Shown: positions 42,245 through 49,568, counted from the stretch's first letter. The stretch: 64,000 nt of DNA from Chloroflexota bacterium (GCA_025354985.1 JANXLU010000062.1:1-64000), one strand, 5' to 3'. Numbers and translations are program-made. The notes: generated by a model from the sequence alone, not told the origin.

Positions 42245-43027
42245 ATGAGCAGCCAACCTGTCGACAAGCGACCTACGCAGCGGTTTTCATCACGCGTGCA
42301 AGATTATGTGAATTACCGGCCACGATATCCTCAGGCGGTTATTTCAACGCTTGAGCACGCGTGCGGGCTGACGGCAGATCATCTCATTGCCGATGTTGGC
42401 AGCGGCACCGGGTTTCTCAGCGAAGTGTTTCTCCGCAACGGTAATAGTGTCATCGGCATTGAGCCCAACCTTGAAATGCGCGAAGCAGGTGAGGCGTATC
42501 TTGCAAACTATCCATATTTCAGCAGTAGCGACGCAACTGCCGAGTTCACGAGGCTGCCGTCGGCAAGCGTTGACTTCGTCGTTGTGGGTCAGGCCTGGCA
42601 TTGGTTTAAAGGACCGGTCGCTGCACGTGAATTCAAACGGATATTGCGCCCGGGTGGTTGGATCGTCCTTGCCTGGAACGCACGCCGCCTTGAGACAACG
42701 GCGTTTCTGCGTGAATATGAGCGGGTGTTGTGCGAGTTCTGCCCGGAGTATGGCGTGCTGAACCATCAGGACCAAGATCAGCGGACGCTGAGCGACGCAA
42801 TTGGCCTGCCAATACACACGGCAAACATTCCGAATTCCCAACTTTTTGACCGCGCCGGATTTCTCGGTCGGGTATTTAGCAGCAGTTATACGCCAGAGCC
42901 TGGCACCAGCGGGTATGTTCCGATGCGAACCGCATTGATCGCTCTCTTTCACCAGCACGCAGTGGATGACCTGGTTTCTTTCGAATACGACTGCATGATG
43001 TATTTTGCTCAGGCCGGCAAAATCTAG
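42245..43027 (+). CDS. Class I SAM-dependent methyltransferase
   Basis: 260 residues from the ATG at 42245 (a GTG nine bases before is possible). Motif I is LIADVGSGTGFLSEVFL, followed by VIGIEPNLEMR, DFVVVGQAWHWF and a post-motif FKRILRPGGWIVLAWN. The WHWF and NARRLETTAFLREYE features resemble UbiE/Trm9-like methyltransferases of unknown substrate. The next gene starts 18 bases after its stop. Confidence 0.88.
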   Translation: MSSQPVDKRPTQRFSSRVQDYVNYRPRYPQAVISTLEHACGLTADHLIADVGSGTGFLSEVFLRNGNSVIGIEPNLEMREAGEAYLANYPYFSSSDATAEFTRLPSASVDFVVVGQAWHWFKGPVAAREFKRILRPGGWIVLAWNARRLETTAFLREYERVLCEFCPEYGVLNHQDQDQRTLSDAIGLPIHTANIPNSQLFDRAGFLGRVFSSSYTPEPGTSGYVPMRTALIALFHQHAVDDLVSFEYDCMMYFAQAGKI

Positions 43028-43044
43028 CCAAATCAAGCCAAAGC

Positions 43045-43785
43045 GTGTATCACGAAACCAGCCGAGCCGACCTAAACCAACACTTTGGATTTGATCCGGA
43101 GTTCAGCGTGGATGCCGCGGTGATGCTCGGCACCAGCATGGTGCCCCAAGCCTTGCAGCGCTTTGTAGAAATTCTGGGGCCCCTGACCACGGTTGCCGAA
43201 CCATTTATTGTCTTCAAGAATTACAAGGGCAAGTCACTTGGAATCGGCATCACTTATGGCCCCACCATGAACGCAGACTGTGTGCGCTTTATGCAAATTT
43301 TGGGAGCGCGAAGAATCATTCAAATTGGATACTACGGCGGTCTGCAGTCGCACATGCAGCGGGCGGATTTCAACTTGGTGTCCGAAGCGATTCGCGAGGA
43401 CGGCGCCAGCGACAGCTATCTTGAAAAGAATGTGGCGCTTCCGGCCACCACCACACTGGTCTCCTCGCTGGCGACACACTGCGCCGGTCACCCAGTCCAC
43501 CGCCTGCCCCAGCTGAGCATTGTCGGCGGCATCCTAAGCGAAACTGCCGAACAAATTAGCGCCTGGAGCAACCGCGGCTATGGCGGGGTAGACTTGGAAA
43601 CCGCAACAACGTTCGCAATTGCCCGCAGATTTGGCATCGATCATGCCGCTCTCCTACTGTGCAGCGATGTTGTCGTATCTGGAGACTCGCTGCTCCAGCG
43701 TATCACTGATGCTGATCTGCGCGAAAAATACGAGATCCGAAGAAAGGTGATGTTTGGCGGCGCTATAGAAGTCGCGTGCGGTTAG
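43045..43785 (+). CDS. Nucleoside phosphorylase-superfamily protein
   Basis: 246 residues from a GTG. Seen: AVMLGTSMVPQAL, KGKSLGIGITYGPTMNADCVRFMQILGARRIIQIGYYGGLQ and VDLETATTFAIARRFGI. These match the phosphate-loop, core and ribose/base-binding regions (a VDLE version of the V(E/D)ME motif) of the PNP/uridine phosphorylase fold. GALLLCSDVVVSGD-like end present. Substrate unknown. The last third is duplicated 3.39 kb downstream, and the terminator that follows that other copy has been precisely lost here. Confidence 0.78.
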   Translation: MYHETSRADLNQHFGFDPEFSVDAAVMLGTSMVPQALQRFVEILGPLTTVAEPFIVFKNYKGKSLGIGITYGPTMNADCVRFMQILGARRIIQIGYYGGLQSHMQRADFNLVSEAIREDGASDSYLEKNVALPATTTLVSSLATHCAGHPVHRLPQLSIVGGILSETAEQISAWSNRGYGGVDLETATTFAIARRFGIDHAALLLCSDVVVSGDSLLQRITDADLREKYEIRRKVMFGGAIEVACG

Positions 43786-43819
43786 CGTTGGGTCTGAATC
43801 TAGCGTGCCTTGCTCAGCG
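43483..43819 (+). repeat. Island flank repeat, copy 1 (337 bases)
   Basis: Covers the phosphorylase 3' end, its stop and the last codons of rpmB in antisense. Compared with copy 2 (46873-47255) I see five substitutions and the clean loss of 46 bases that form a terminator hairpin. Left and right of the repeat the sequences share nothing. Confidence 0.92.
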
Positions 43820-43919
43820 ATCCGTCGATGAGGGCGGCAAGGCCAACGAGACACTTGACGACTACATCGCCCTGCGCGCCAGCCTATATCCTAAAACGCC
43901 GAAAGGCCCCACTCCGTGA
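43820..43919 (+). pseudogene. Possible C-terminal gene remnant
   Basis: Directly after the repeat, one frame reads VDEGGKANETLDDYIALRAS followed by LYPKTPKGPTP and a TGA at 43917. The codon use looks like real coding sequence, but no start is joined to it and the family is not recognised. The next ~190 bases show no gene. Confidence 0.3.
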
Positions 43920-44109
43920 ACGCCGCCCTTCATCCAATTCGGATGCGTCGCCTCGGATCGATACCATCTACTGAGGACGCTAACACGACAATGGAAGCAA
44001 TCCCTGCAGCAGTTCGCCGTGTTCTTTCCCGGACGCGTACCCTTAATTGACTGCTAATTCGTTTACACACCTTTTGGGACACTCTCCAACTTAATGTTCG
44101 ACTGCTCAA

Positions 44110-44138
44110 ATAGAAAAGGCCTCCACATTGTGGAAGCC
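44110..44138 (-). terminator. Terminator of the island operon
   Basis: On the minus strand, GGCTTCCACA pairs with TGTGGAGGCC (one G-T pair) and is followed by TTTTCTATTT. It lies 24 bases after the last gene of the three-gene operon. Confidence 0.75.
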
Positions 44139-44161
44139 CTCAAAAATCTCCGATGCGTTCA

Positions 44162-44596
44162 CTACTCAACTGCTTCGGTAACCTTAATCGGGTCGGGAGA
44201 ATCGAAAACCTGAACAACAGAATTCTTGCTGTCCAAGAAGGTATACCGAAATGTCAGATCCCCAGTCGACTCAAAAAGAAATTGTTTCAGGACAATCGCG
44301 ATGTTTATGCCTCTCGCCACAACCTTGGCATCATAATTGAAGCCACCTTCGGCAAGGAGTTTCTTTGTGCCATTAAGCGTAGATTCAAGTCGGAACTTAG
44401 TAACTTGCAGCCTTTCAAGTTCATTTTCGAACTTGGCACGGAGAAGAATCCCAAGTGCTAGGCCTTTTGGCCACTTCCCTTTTTCGCTAATGGAAACCTG
44501 AAACTGAATCTGATCATCATAAAGTCCAATCAAAGAGTGCTTATTGCCAATCTCATACCGTATATCATCGCAAACAAGAAAATCACCGATTCGCAT
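44162..44596 (-). CDS. Island operon gene 3, hypothetical (DUF6941-like)
   Basis: 144 residues, no membrane segment. Starts MRIGDFLVCDDIRYEIGNKHSLIGLYDDQIQF, a pattern I associate loosely with the DUF6941 family of beta-rich proteins; the rest alternates strands and Lys/Glu-rich stretches. Its ATG follows the previous stop without a gap (TAAATG), with a GGGGGG run as ribosome site. Base and codon use are AT-richer than the host genes. Translational coupling suggests a fixed stoichiometry with gene 2. Confidence 0.7.
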   Translation of the reverse strand: MRIGDFLVCDDIRYEIGNKHSLIGLYDDQIQFQVSISEKGKWPKGLALGILLRAKFENELERLQVTKFRLESTLNGTKKLLAEGGFNYDAKVVARGINIAIVLKQFLFESTGDLTFRYTFLDSKNSVVQVFDSPDPIKVTEAVE

Positions 44597-45196
44597 TTAA
44601 ACCCCCCTAGCTTCAATATGCACTCGTTCGTCAGCAAAAATGGGTGTTGCTCCATTTTTTTGAGTCTGAAAATAAAGGACTGTAGTATTTGCTGTTGTTA
44701 TTACCCCTGCACTTCGAAACCCACTTTCTTCAAACGCCATCTTTTGCATAAATGTCTTTAGTGCATTTTCCAAATAAAGCTTCTGCGAGAGACCATATTC
44801 AAATCCGTTCTCTGCAACCTCAAGCAACCACGGAAAGATCTTCAAGAATTTTAAAAGCGAAACCCCGGCCGCAGAGGGGTTCGAAGATTTTGTCTTCCAC
44901 TTAGTAAGTGTTCTCTGAGGCAACTCGAGCGCCCGTTCTATAGCGGCCAAACTAACGTTGTTCTTTGTGAAATCTTCAAGTATAGAAACTACAAGATCCT
45001 CACGCAGTTTCGCGATTGCAAATTCAGCCGCCTCTTCATTTTCTGAAAAAAGATCCCCTTCAGAACCGCACTCTGCGCAAATATAGTTCTTTTTTTCGAG
45101 TTGAACATGGCCCCCAAGACTCTCTGAGATTGTCTCAAAGAAGCTATGTTGAGTGAGGTTCGGAGAACCGCACACTGGACAAACCAAATTACTCAT
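44597..45196 (-). CDS. Island operon gene 2, Zn-ribbon/HTH protein (MqsA-like plan)
   Basis: 199 residues. An N-terminal zinc ribbon has CPVCGS (Cys6, Cys9) and CAECGS (about Cys40, Cys43). A helical middle follows with a likely helix-turn-helix NNVSLAAIERALELPQRTLTKWK (about 80-102), and a C-terminal part of unknown fold (LYFQTQKNGATPIF). The zinc-ribbon plus HTH plan is that of MqsA/YgiT-type antitoxins, which bind their own operator. A strong AGGAGT Shine-Dalgarno lies nine bases before the ATG. It is the best candidate regulator for the palindrome upstream of the operon. Confidence 0.72.
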   Translation of the reverse strand: MSNLVCPVCGSPNLTQHSFFETISESLGGHVQLEKKNYICAECGSEGDLFSENEEAAEFAIAKLREDLVVSILEDFTKNNVSLAAIERALELPQRTLTKWKTKSSNPSAAGVSLLKFLKIFPWLLEVAENGFEYGLSQKLYLENALKTFMQKMAFEESGFRSAGVITTANTTVLYFQTQKNGATPIFADERVHIEARGV

Positions 45197-45208
45197 AACT
45201 ATATACTC

Positions 45209-45583
45209 CTAATTCTGTCTGTTACCCAATAGCCCCCCAATCACAAGGCTCGGGTCATTTTTTGAACGATGGAAAGACTTCACGATCCACGTTCCTAGCC
45301 GCTCGTTCCGTATTAGGGCAATATAGCCCAATATGCTCAAGGTTCGAAACTCATAGGCGTCAACGTAAAGCGGATATGACTTGTCAAAATTGTTCCGCCA
45401 TTCTTCTGTGTTGACAAATGATAATTGCTCCAAGCCACCATTACCAATGAATTGAATTATTCGATTTTTTGTCGGTAGACGGAATATCGATCGTCCATCT
45501 TCTTCGGGCTGCCTGAGAATAATCACATTTTGAGGTTCTTTGTCACAACAACGGAGGAACGCGCCGAAGTCATGTTTTGGCAT
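45209..45583 (-). CDS. Island operon gene 1, unknown
   Basis: 124 residues, soluble, family not recognised (PKHDFGAFLRCCDKEPQNVIILRQ..., then WIVKSFHRSKNDPSLVIGGLL). First gene after a consensus promoter, GGAG nine bases before the ATG, and 12 bases between its stop and gene 2. In size and place it could be the toxin partner of the Zn-ribbon/HTH protein, but no catalytic motif is visible. Confidence 0.68.
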   Translation of the reverse strand: MPKHDFGAFLRCCDKEPQNVIILRQPEEDGRSIFRLPTKNRIIQFIGNGGLEQLSFVNTEEWRNNFDKSYPLYVDAYEFRTLSILGYIALIRNERLGTWIVKSFHRSKNDPSLVIGGLLGNRQN

Positions 45584-45594
45584 GCGATGGCTCC

Positions 45595-45623
45595 AATATA
45601 ACCCAACGGATCATTTCTGTCAA
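45595..45623 (-). promoter_or_regulatory. Island operon promoter
   Basis: Minus strand TTGACA (45623-45618), 17 bases, TATATT (45600-45595): near-perfect sigma-70 type, 11 bases before the ATG at 45583. Unlike host genes, it has a full -35. Confidence 0.8.
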
Positions 45624-45627
45624 TAGA

Positions 45628-45646
45628 TTGATCCTTTAAGGATCAA
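45628..45646. promoter_or_regulatory. Perfect 19-base palindrome beside the island promoter
   Basis: TTGATCCTTTAAGGATCAA: nine-base arms around one central base, four bases upstream of the -35. A further GGATCA half-site lies in the promoter spacer (45608-45613). Placement fits an autoregulatory operator. Confidence 0.7.
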
Positions 45647-45690
45647 CAATCATCTCTTATTCTAGTGCGGCCAGTGTTTGACTTCAGTCT

Positions 45691-45780
45691 GTCTAACGCC
45701 ACGTTAAGCGGCTGCCGGAACGATAACGCTTGGATTGAAGATATGGTTTCATGGCAGTCCGCTTGAATGCATAGTTAGGC
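45691..45780 (-). other. Integron attC-like recombination site
   Basis: Read on the minus strand: R'' GCCTAAC (45780-45774), then TTCAAGCGG...CTGCC pairing with GGCAG..CCGCTTAA, then R' GTTAGAC (45697-45691), fitting GTTRRRY. The arms pair over about 20 positions with two unpaired bases on one side, and a 36-base loop. The extra C in the left arm sets the orientation as minus, the same as the island genes. Confidence 0.65.
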
Positions 45781-45806
45781 CGCACGTAATTGGAGCAATC
45801 AATGCT

Positions 45807-45896
45807 CGAAACCAGCCAGTGCAGCATCGCCGGTTGAGCTTCCGGCTATGCAACGATGGGCTTGAAAGTTGAATCTGCTGCATGCCGTGGTTAGGT
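45807..45896 (-). other. Degenerate attC-like site
   Basis: Seven bases past the broken gene's stop the minus strand has ACCTAAC (RYYYAAC). TGCAGCA/TGCTGCA and AACCA/TGGTT pair across about 80 bases, and an inner GCCGG/CCGGC hairpin is present. The R' end (GTTTCGA) does not match GTTRRRY. Confidence 0.35.
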
Positions 45897-45902
45897 CGTG
45901 CC

Positions 45903-46585
45903 CTATTCTTTGAATCTTTCCGCCCAGAGAATATCACGCTCAACTTTAAGCAATTGGCGTTTTTAAGCAATTGGCGTTCAAAAGCCGCTTTGGCATCTTC
46001 TTGTGGTCGTAGAGCCGATTCTTTGGAATAACGGATTTGCCGACGTTGATTCTCACCCAATTTGGAGTCGTAAGAGCCCAAGAAGACTTTACCGGCGTGA
46101 ACACTCTGCTGGCGGGCTTCAGTACGTATGGCTTTCATTCTGGCAGCCACTTCCCGTTTTTCGACTTGTAACTCCTTTTTAGGCTGGCGTAACTCTTTGA
46201 GAAGCACTTTTTGTTCTTCCGATGAAGTTGGCGAGAAATCCATGACTTCCTGCATATCGGACGCCATCGTGTCCAGAGTCACTTTGTGCTTTTGGTATTG
46301 CTCGATGAGCTGGGCTAACTCATTCTATGCTTTTCGCCGACTAGCCCTACGGGTCAGAAAGGATTTTTCTCCATGCGCCCGTTTTGCTTGTTCTAACCCA
46401 TCCGTTTGCCGAACAATTTCTGCATCCAGGTCCTGGATTACCTTCACGATTCTTTCCACTTCAGTTCGAGCACGTTCATCCCACGCCGGTACTTCTGCGA
46501 AGGTAGATAGTGTCTTGAACTCAGCCATCAATGCTCTGTAGATGCTATCGCTGTAGCTAATAACTTTTGTTTGTTCTGAGGACAT
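45903..46585 (-). pseudogene. Broken coiled-coil gene (amber stop and 17-base duplication)
   Basis: From the ATG at 46585 (GGGAGAG eight bases before) the frame reads 86 residues to a TAG at 46327-46325. It then continues in the same frame as NELAQLIEQYQKHK... A 17-base tandem duplication then shifts the frame. With the duplication removed the frame reads LLKVERDILWAERFKE and stops at 45905. The total minus 17 is 666 bases, exactly 222 codons. The encoded product is charged and helical throughout, likely coiled coil. No family recognised. Confidence 0.75.
45946..45979. repeat. 17-base tandem duplication
   Basis: TTAAGCAATTGGCGTTT at 45946-45962 is followed at once by the same sequence with one change in the last base. 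It disrupts the reading frame of the coiled-coil gene. Confidence 0.9.
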
Positions 46586-46664
46586 GAATCTCTCCCGTGC
46601 TGGAACATCGCTGAACAGTATATTTCTTGCAGTAAGCGTCCGTGCGCCTAAATTGCCGTGAACG

Positions 46665-46765
46665 GTCCAACATATGCATTACACGTATCTGCGCAGCAGA
46701 GTATGTGCTTCCCGCTACCTATACACAGCGCGCTGCGATCTAATCTTGCGTACTGTATGTTAGCG
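46665..46765 (-). other. Degenerate attC-like site upstream of the broken gene
   Basis: On the minus strand CTAACATA (from 46764) and TATGTTGGAC (ending 46665) are inverted partners. GTTGGAC fits GTTRRRY. Inner pairing (GCAG/CTGC) is imperfect. It lies where the preceding cassette's attC would be expected, about 80 bases before the gene's ATG. Confidence 0.35.
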
Positions 46766-46860
46766 TCCGCGGTATTTGAAGGTCCTCGGCCGGAGTCAAT
46801 GACGGCGCGTGTCAGCCGAAAACGAACAACGGGCACATCCCATGGCGGAGTGTAGCCGTT

Positions 46861-47175
46861 GTGCTAGGCGGAGCCGGTCACCCAGTCCACCACCTGCCCC
46901 AGCTAAGCATTGTCGGCGGCATCCTAAGCGAAACTGCCGAACAAATTAGCACCTGGAGCAACCGCGGCTATGGCGGGGTAGACTTGGAAACCGCAACAAC
47001 GTTCGCAATTGCCCGCAGATTTGGCATCGATCATGCCGCTCTCGTACTGTGCAGCGATGTTGTCGTATCTGGAGACCCGCTGCTCCAGCGTATCACTGAT
47101 GCTGATCTGCGCGAAAAATACGAGATCCGAAGAAAGGTGATGTTTGGCGGCGCTATAGAAGTCGCGTGCGGTTAG
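46861..47175 (+). pseudogene. Displaced 3' end of the nucleoside phosphorylase gene
   Basis: Reads about 100 residues nearly identical to the C terminus of the gene at 43045-43785 (from GHPVH to the final EVACG), with the same stop. The 5' two thirds are missing; the preceding sequence is island DNA. Since it is followed by the intact terminator and rpmB, this is probably the original 3' end. Confidence 0.85.
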
Positions 47176-47255
47176 CGCTAACGCAAAACGCCCCGGTCGC
47201 GGGTGCGACCGGGGCGTTTTGCGTTGGGTCTGAATCTAGCGTGCCTTGCTCAGCG
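46873..47255 (+). repeat. Island flank repeat, copy 2 (383 bases)
   Basis: Matches 43483-43819 with five substitutions and retains the 46-base hairpin at 47178-47223 that copy 1 lacks. Confidence 0.92.
47180..47225. terminator. Bidirectional terminator, 21-base-pair stem
   Basis: Perfect arms of 21 bases (47180-47200 and 47205-47225) around GGGT, with A-rich and T-rich feet. It serves both the phosphorylase gene (plus) and rpmB (minus). Absent from the other repeat copy. Confidence 0.88.
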
Positions 47256-47418
47256 TCTTAAGCGCGCTCGCCGAGACCATGACTGTCTGCATGCGTCCGT
47301 CAATCATCATGTGCCGGCGCTGCAAATTGGGGTTCCAGGCCCGCTTACTCGTGTTCAACGCGTGCGAACGCGCGTTGCCCGTTTGTCGATGCTTGCCTGT
47401 AAAATAACATTTAGCCAT
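47236..47418 (-). CDS. rpmB: 50S ribosomal protein L28
   Basis: 60 residues: MAKCYFTGKHRQTGNARSHA, then TSKRAWNPNLQRRHMMIDGRM and VSASALKTLSKAR. This is the compact L28 with a single N-terminal Cys, so no zinc-binding CxxC pair. GAGGTAA lies six bases before the ATG. Divergent from the Asp23/DAK2 pair, a neighbourhood seen in many Gram-positive genomes. Confidence 0.93.
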   Translation of the reverse strand: MAKCYFTGKHRQTGNARSHALNTSKRAWNPNLQRRHMMIDGRMQTVMVSASALKTLSKAR

Positions 47419-47544
47419 TGTGAATTACCTCGTAGTCCTCGAATTTCTCGTATGTCCCGAACTAATCAGTTCAAAATCGAGGTTTAATTGTACCATGTAT
47501 GGCACCAAGATTTCCGTGATTCGAACGGAGTATCGCATAAATCC

Positions 47545-47952
47545 ATGACAGAACCAACAGGACCGAACGCTTCTGCTTTCGACTCGGAGCCCGCGACGCC
47601 GATCGATGTTGCGGGCGATATCATCATTAAGCCCCAGGTAGTGTTTAGCCTGGCGCTTGACGCGACGCTGCGCACGTATGGCGTTTTGGGCATCGCCAGC
47701 CGATACACCGGTTATGACACAACCCGGCGCGACCCAAGCCGCGGGTTGGATGTTGAGATTGTCGATCACGAGGACGGCACACGCCACGTGACGGTTACGG
47801 TTAGCGTCATAGCCGAATACGGCGTGCGCCTGCCCTCGGTGATTGCCAGCCTGCAGCATCAGATCGGCTACGCCATTGAGCACGCCACCGGATACAGTGT
47901 GGACACCGTGCACGTTCATGTCGCCGCAGTTCGCGTAACGCAAGCACCATGA
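47545..47952 (+). CDS. Asp23/Gls24 family protein
   Basis: 135 residues from the ATG at 47545 (a TTG at 47488 would add 19). Core: GDIIIKPQVVFSLALDATLRTYGVLGIASRYTGYD, then VTVTVSVIAEYGVRLPSVIASLQHQIGYAIEHATGYSVDTVHVHVAAVRV, the typical Asp23 alpha/beta fold. In Firmicutes the homologue next to rpmB and yloV is YloU. Ends in an ATGA overlap with the DAK2 gene. Proposed roles include envelope stress and fatty-acid kinase partner; not settled. Confidence 0.88.
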   Translation: MTEPTGPNASAFDSEPATPIDVAGDIIIKPQVVFSLALDATLRTYGVLGIASRYTGYDTTRRDPSRGLDVEIVDHEDGTRHVTVTVSVIAEYGVRLPSVIASLQHQIGYAIEHATGYSVDTVHVHVAAVRVTQAP

Positions 47953-49568
47953 ACGGACTTAGACTCAAACAGTTGGTTCAGGCCGGCTATATGTGGCTCA
48001 AGCAGCATGAGGCCTCAGTCAACGCTTACAACGTGTATCCTGTTCCCGATGGAGATACAGGCACCAACATGGCCCACACAATGGAAGCCGCCTGGAAAGC
48101 CGTCAGCGCCTCGGAAGACCTGCACGCCGGCAGAATGGCCAAGGCAATCAGCACGGGTGCGTTGCGCGGATCGCGCGGCAACAGCGGGATCATCTTGAGC
48201 CAGCTTTGGCGCGGCTTTGCCAAGGCAACGGAACCGCACGAAGAGTTGACCACCCTTGAACTTATTGGCGGGCTCCGAGAAGCGGCAACCACGGCCTATG
48301 GCGGAGTGAAGCAGCCGGTTGAAGGCACGATGCTCACGGTTGCGCGCGAAACCGCAGAGGCCGCGGAACAGGCTGCCAAGGAGAACGCAAATATTACGAT
48401 CCGCGAAATCCTGCAGGTGGCCTGCAAAGCTGCACACGAAAGCGTGCAGCGAACACCCGAAAAACTCAAAATACTAAAGGAGGCCGGCGTCGTTGACTCC
48501 GGCGGCTACGGTTACTTTTTGATTCTTGATGGAATGCGCCGGTTTATTGCGGGCGAACCCATTGACGCACCCCCCGCCGCCGAACTGTTTGCACGGGCCA
48601 CGACCGGCAATGCCGCCACCGATATCGAAGCCGGCTATGGATACGACGTTCAATATCTGATTTACGCCCCGCCCGGTCAGCCGCTAAACCTCATGAAAGT
48701 GCGCGCCGATATTGAAGCCATGGGTGAATGCCCGCTCATTATGGGTGACGAGCAGGTTATCAAGGTACATGTGCATGTGCCCGATCCTGGCGTACCGATA
48801 AGCTATGCAGCCCGACTCGGCTCGCTCAGAGACGTGGTAGTTGAAGACATGCAGGCTCAAAGTGAATCCTTTTTGCCTGGTCAGCCACCGGCTTCGCCGG
48901 CCACACCGTCCGTTGATGTAGGTATCGTGGCAGTAGCTTCAGGCGAAGGATTGCTCAAGACCTTCAAGAGCCTGGGGGCGAGGTTTGTAATCCCGGGCGG
49001 CCAGACGATGAATCCAAGCGTGGATGACATTCTATCGGCCATTGAACAAGCAAACGCGCGCAGCGTAATCGTTCTGCCAAACAACGGAAATATTGTGATG
49101 ACTGCGCAACAGGCGGTGCTTCTTAGCAACATCCCAGCCCGGGTTGTCCCAACCAAGACCCTGCCCCAGGGCTTTGCGGCCATGCTGGCATTCAACTACG
49201 AGGGCGACCTCGAAGCAAATGTCGAAGCATTGCAAGCAGCCGCGTTTAAGGTCACAACCGGAGAGATCACGCGCAGCACCCGCACCGTGACCATCAACGA
49301 CGTGCCGGTCAAGGATGGCCAGGTTATTGGGCTAATCAATGACAAACTGGCGGTTGCAGGAGACGACGTAGTGGAGACCACCATCGCCACCCTCCACAAG
49401 TGCGATGCAATCAACAAGGAGATCATAACTATCTATTACGGCAACGGTCTGGGAGAAGGCGAGGCCGCCATTATGATCGACCGAATTCGACCCTTCTTTC
49501 CGAACCAAAGCATTGACCTTATAGCCGGTGGCCAACCCCATTATTACTTTGTCATGGGTGTTGAGTAG
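47949..49568 (+). CDS. DAK2-domain protein, fatty acid kinase FakA-like
   Basis: 539 residues. The N-terminal DAK2 domain binds ATP: NVYPVPDGDTGTNMAHTME with the metal-binding Asp residues, and GALRGSRGNSGIILSQLWRGFA. The C-terminal half has a FakA-type domain with VHVHVPDPGVPISYAARLG and GLGEGEAAIMIDRIRPFFPNQSIDLIAGGQPHYYFVMGVE. With a FakB (DegV) partner it would phosphorylate exogenous fatty acids; no fakB is in the window. Overlaps Asp23. Confidence 0.92.
   Translation: MNGLRLKQLVQAGYMWLKQHEASVNAYNVYPVPDGDTGTNMAHTMEAAWKAVSASEDLHAGRMAKAISTGALRGSRGNSGIILSQLWRGFAKATEPHEELTTLELIGGLREAATTAYGGVKQPVEGTMLTVARETAEAAEQAAKENANITIREILQVACKAAHESVQRTPEKLKILKEAGVVDSGGYGYFLILDGMRRFIAGEPIDAPPAAELFARATTGNAATDIEAGYGYDVQYLIYAPPGQPLNLMKVRADIEAMGECPLIMGDEQVIKVHVHVPDPGVPISYAARLGSLRDVVVEDMQAQSESFLPGQPPASPATPSVDVGIVAVASGEGLLKTFKSLGARFVIPGGQTMNPSVDDILSAIEQANARSVIVLPNNGNIVMTAQQAVLLSNIPARVVPTKTLPQGFAAMLAFNYEGDLEANVEALQAAAFKVTTGEITRSTRTVTINDVPVKDGQVIGLINDKLAVAGDDVVETTIATLHKCDAINKEIITIYYGNGLGEGEAAIMIDRIRPFFPNQSIDLIAGGQPHYYFVMGVE

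Noticed and set aside
42344-43036. Long minus-strand ORF opposite the methyltransferase
   Set aside because: It is a shadow of the plus-strand gene, which has clear SAM motifs; the minus frame has no family pattern.
45691-45780. attC in plus orientation
   Set aside because: R boxes fit both ways, but the unpaired extra bases of the inner arms and the direction of the neighbouring genes favour the minus orientation.
46325-46327. TAG read as an amino acid (recoded or readthrough amber)
   Set aside because: Several intact genes here end in TAG (for example DAK2, phosphorylase), and the same gene has a second disabling lesion, so a nonsense mutation is simpler.
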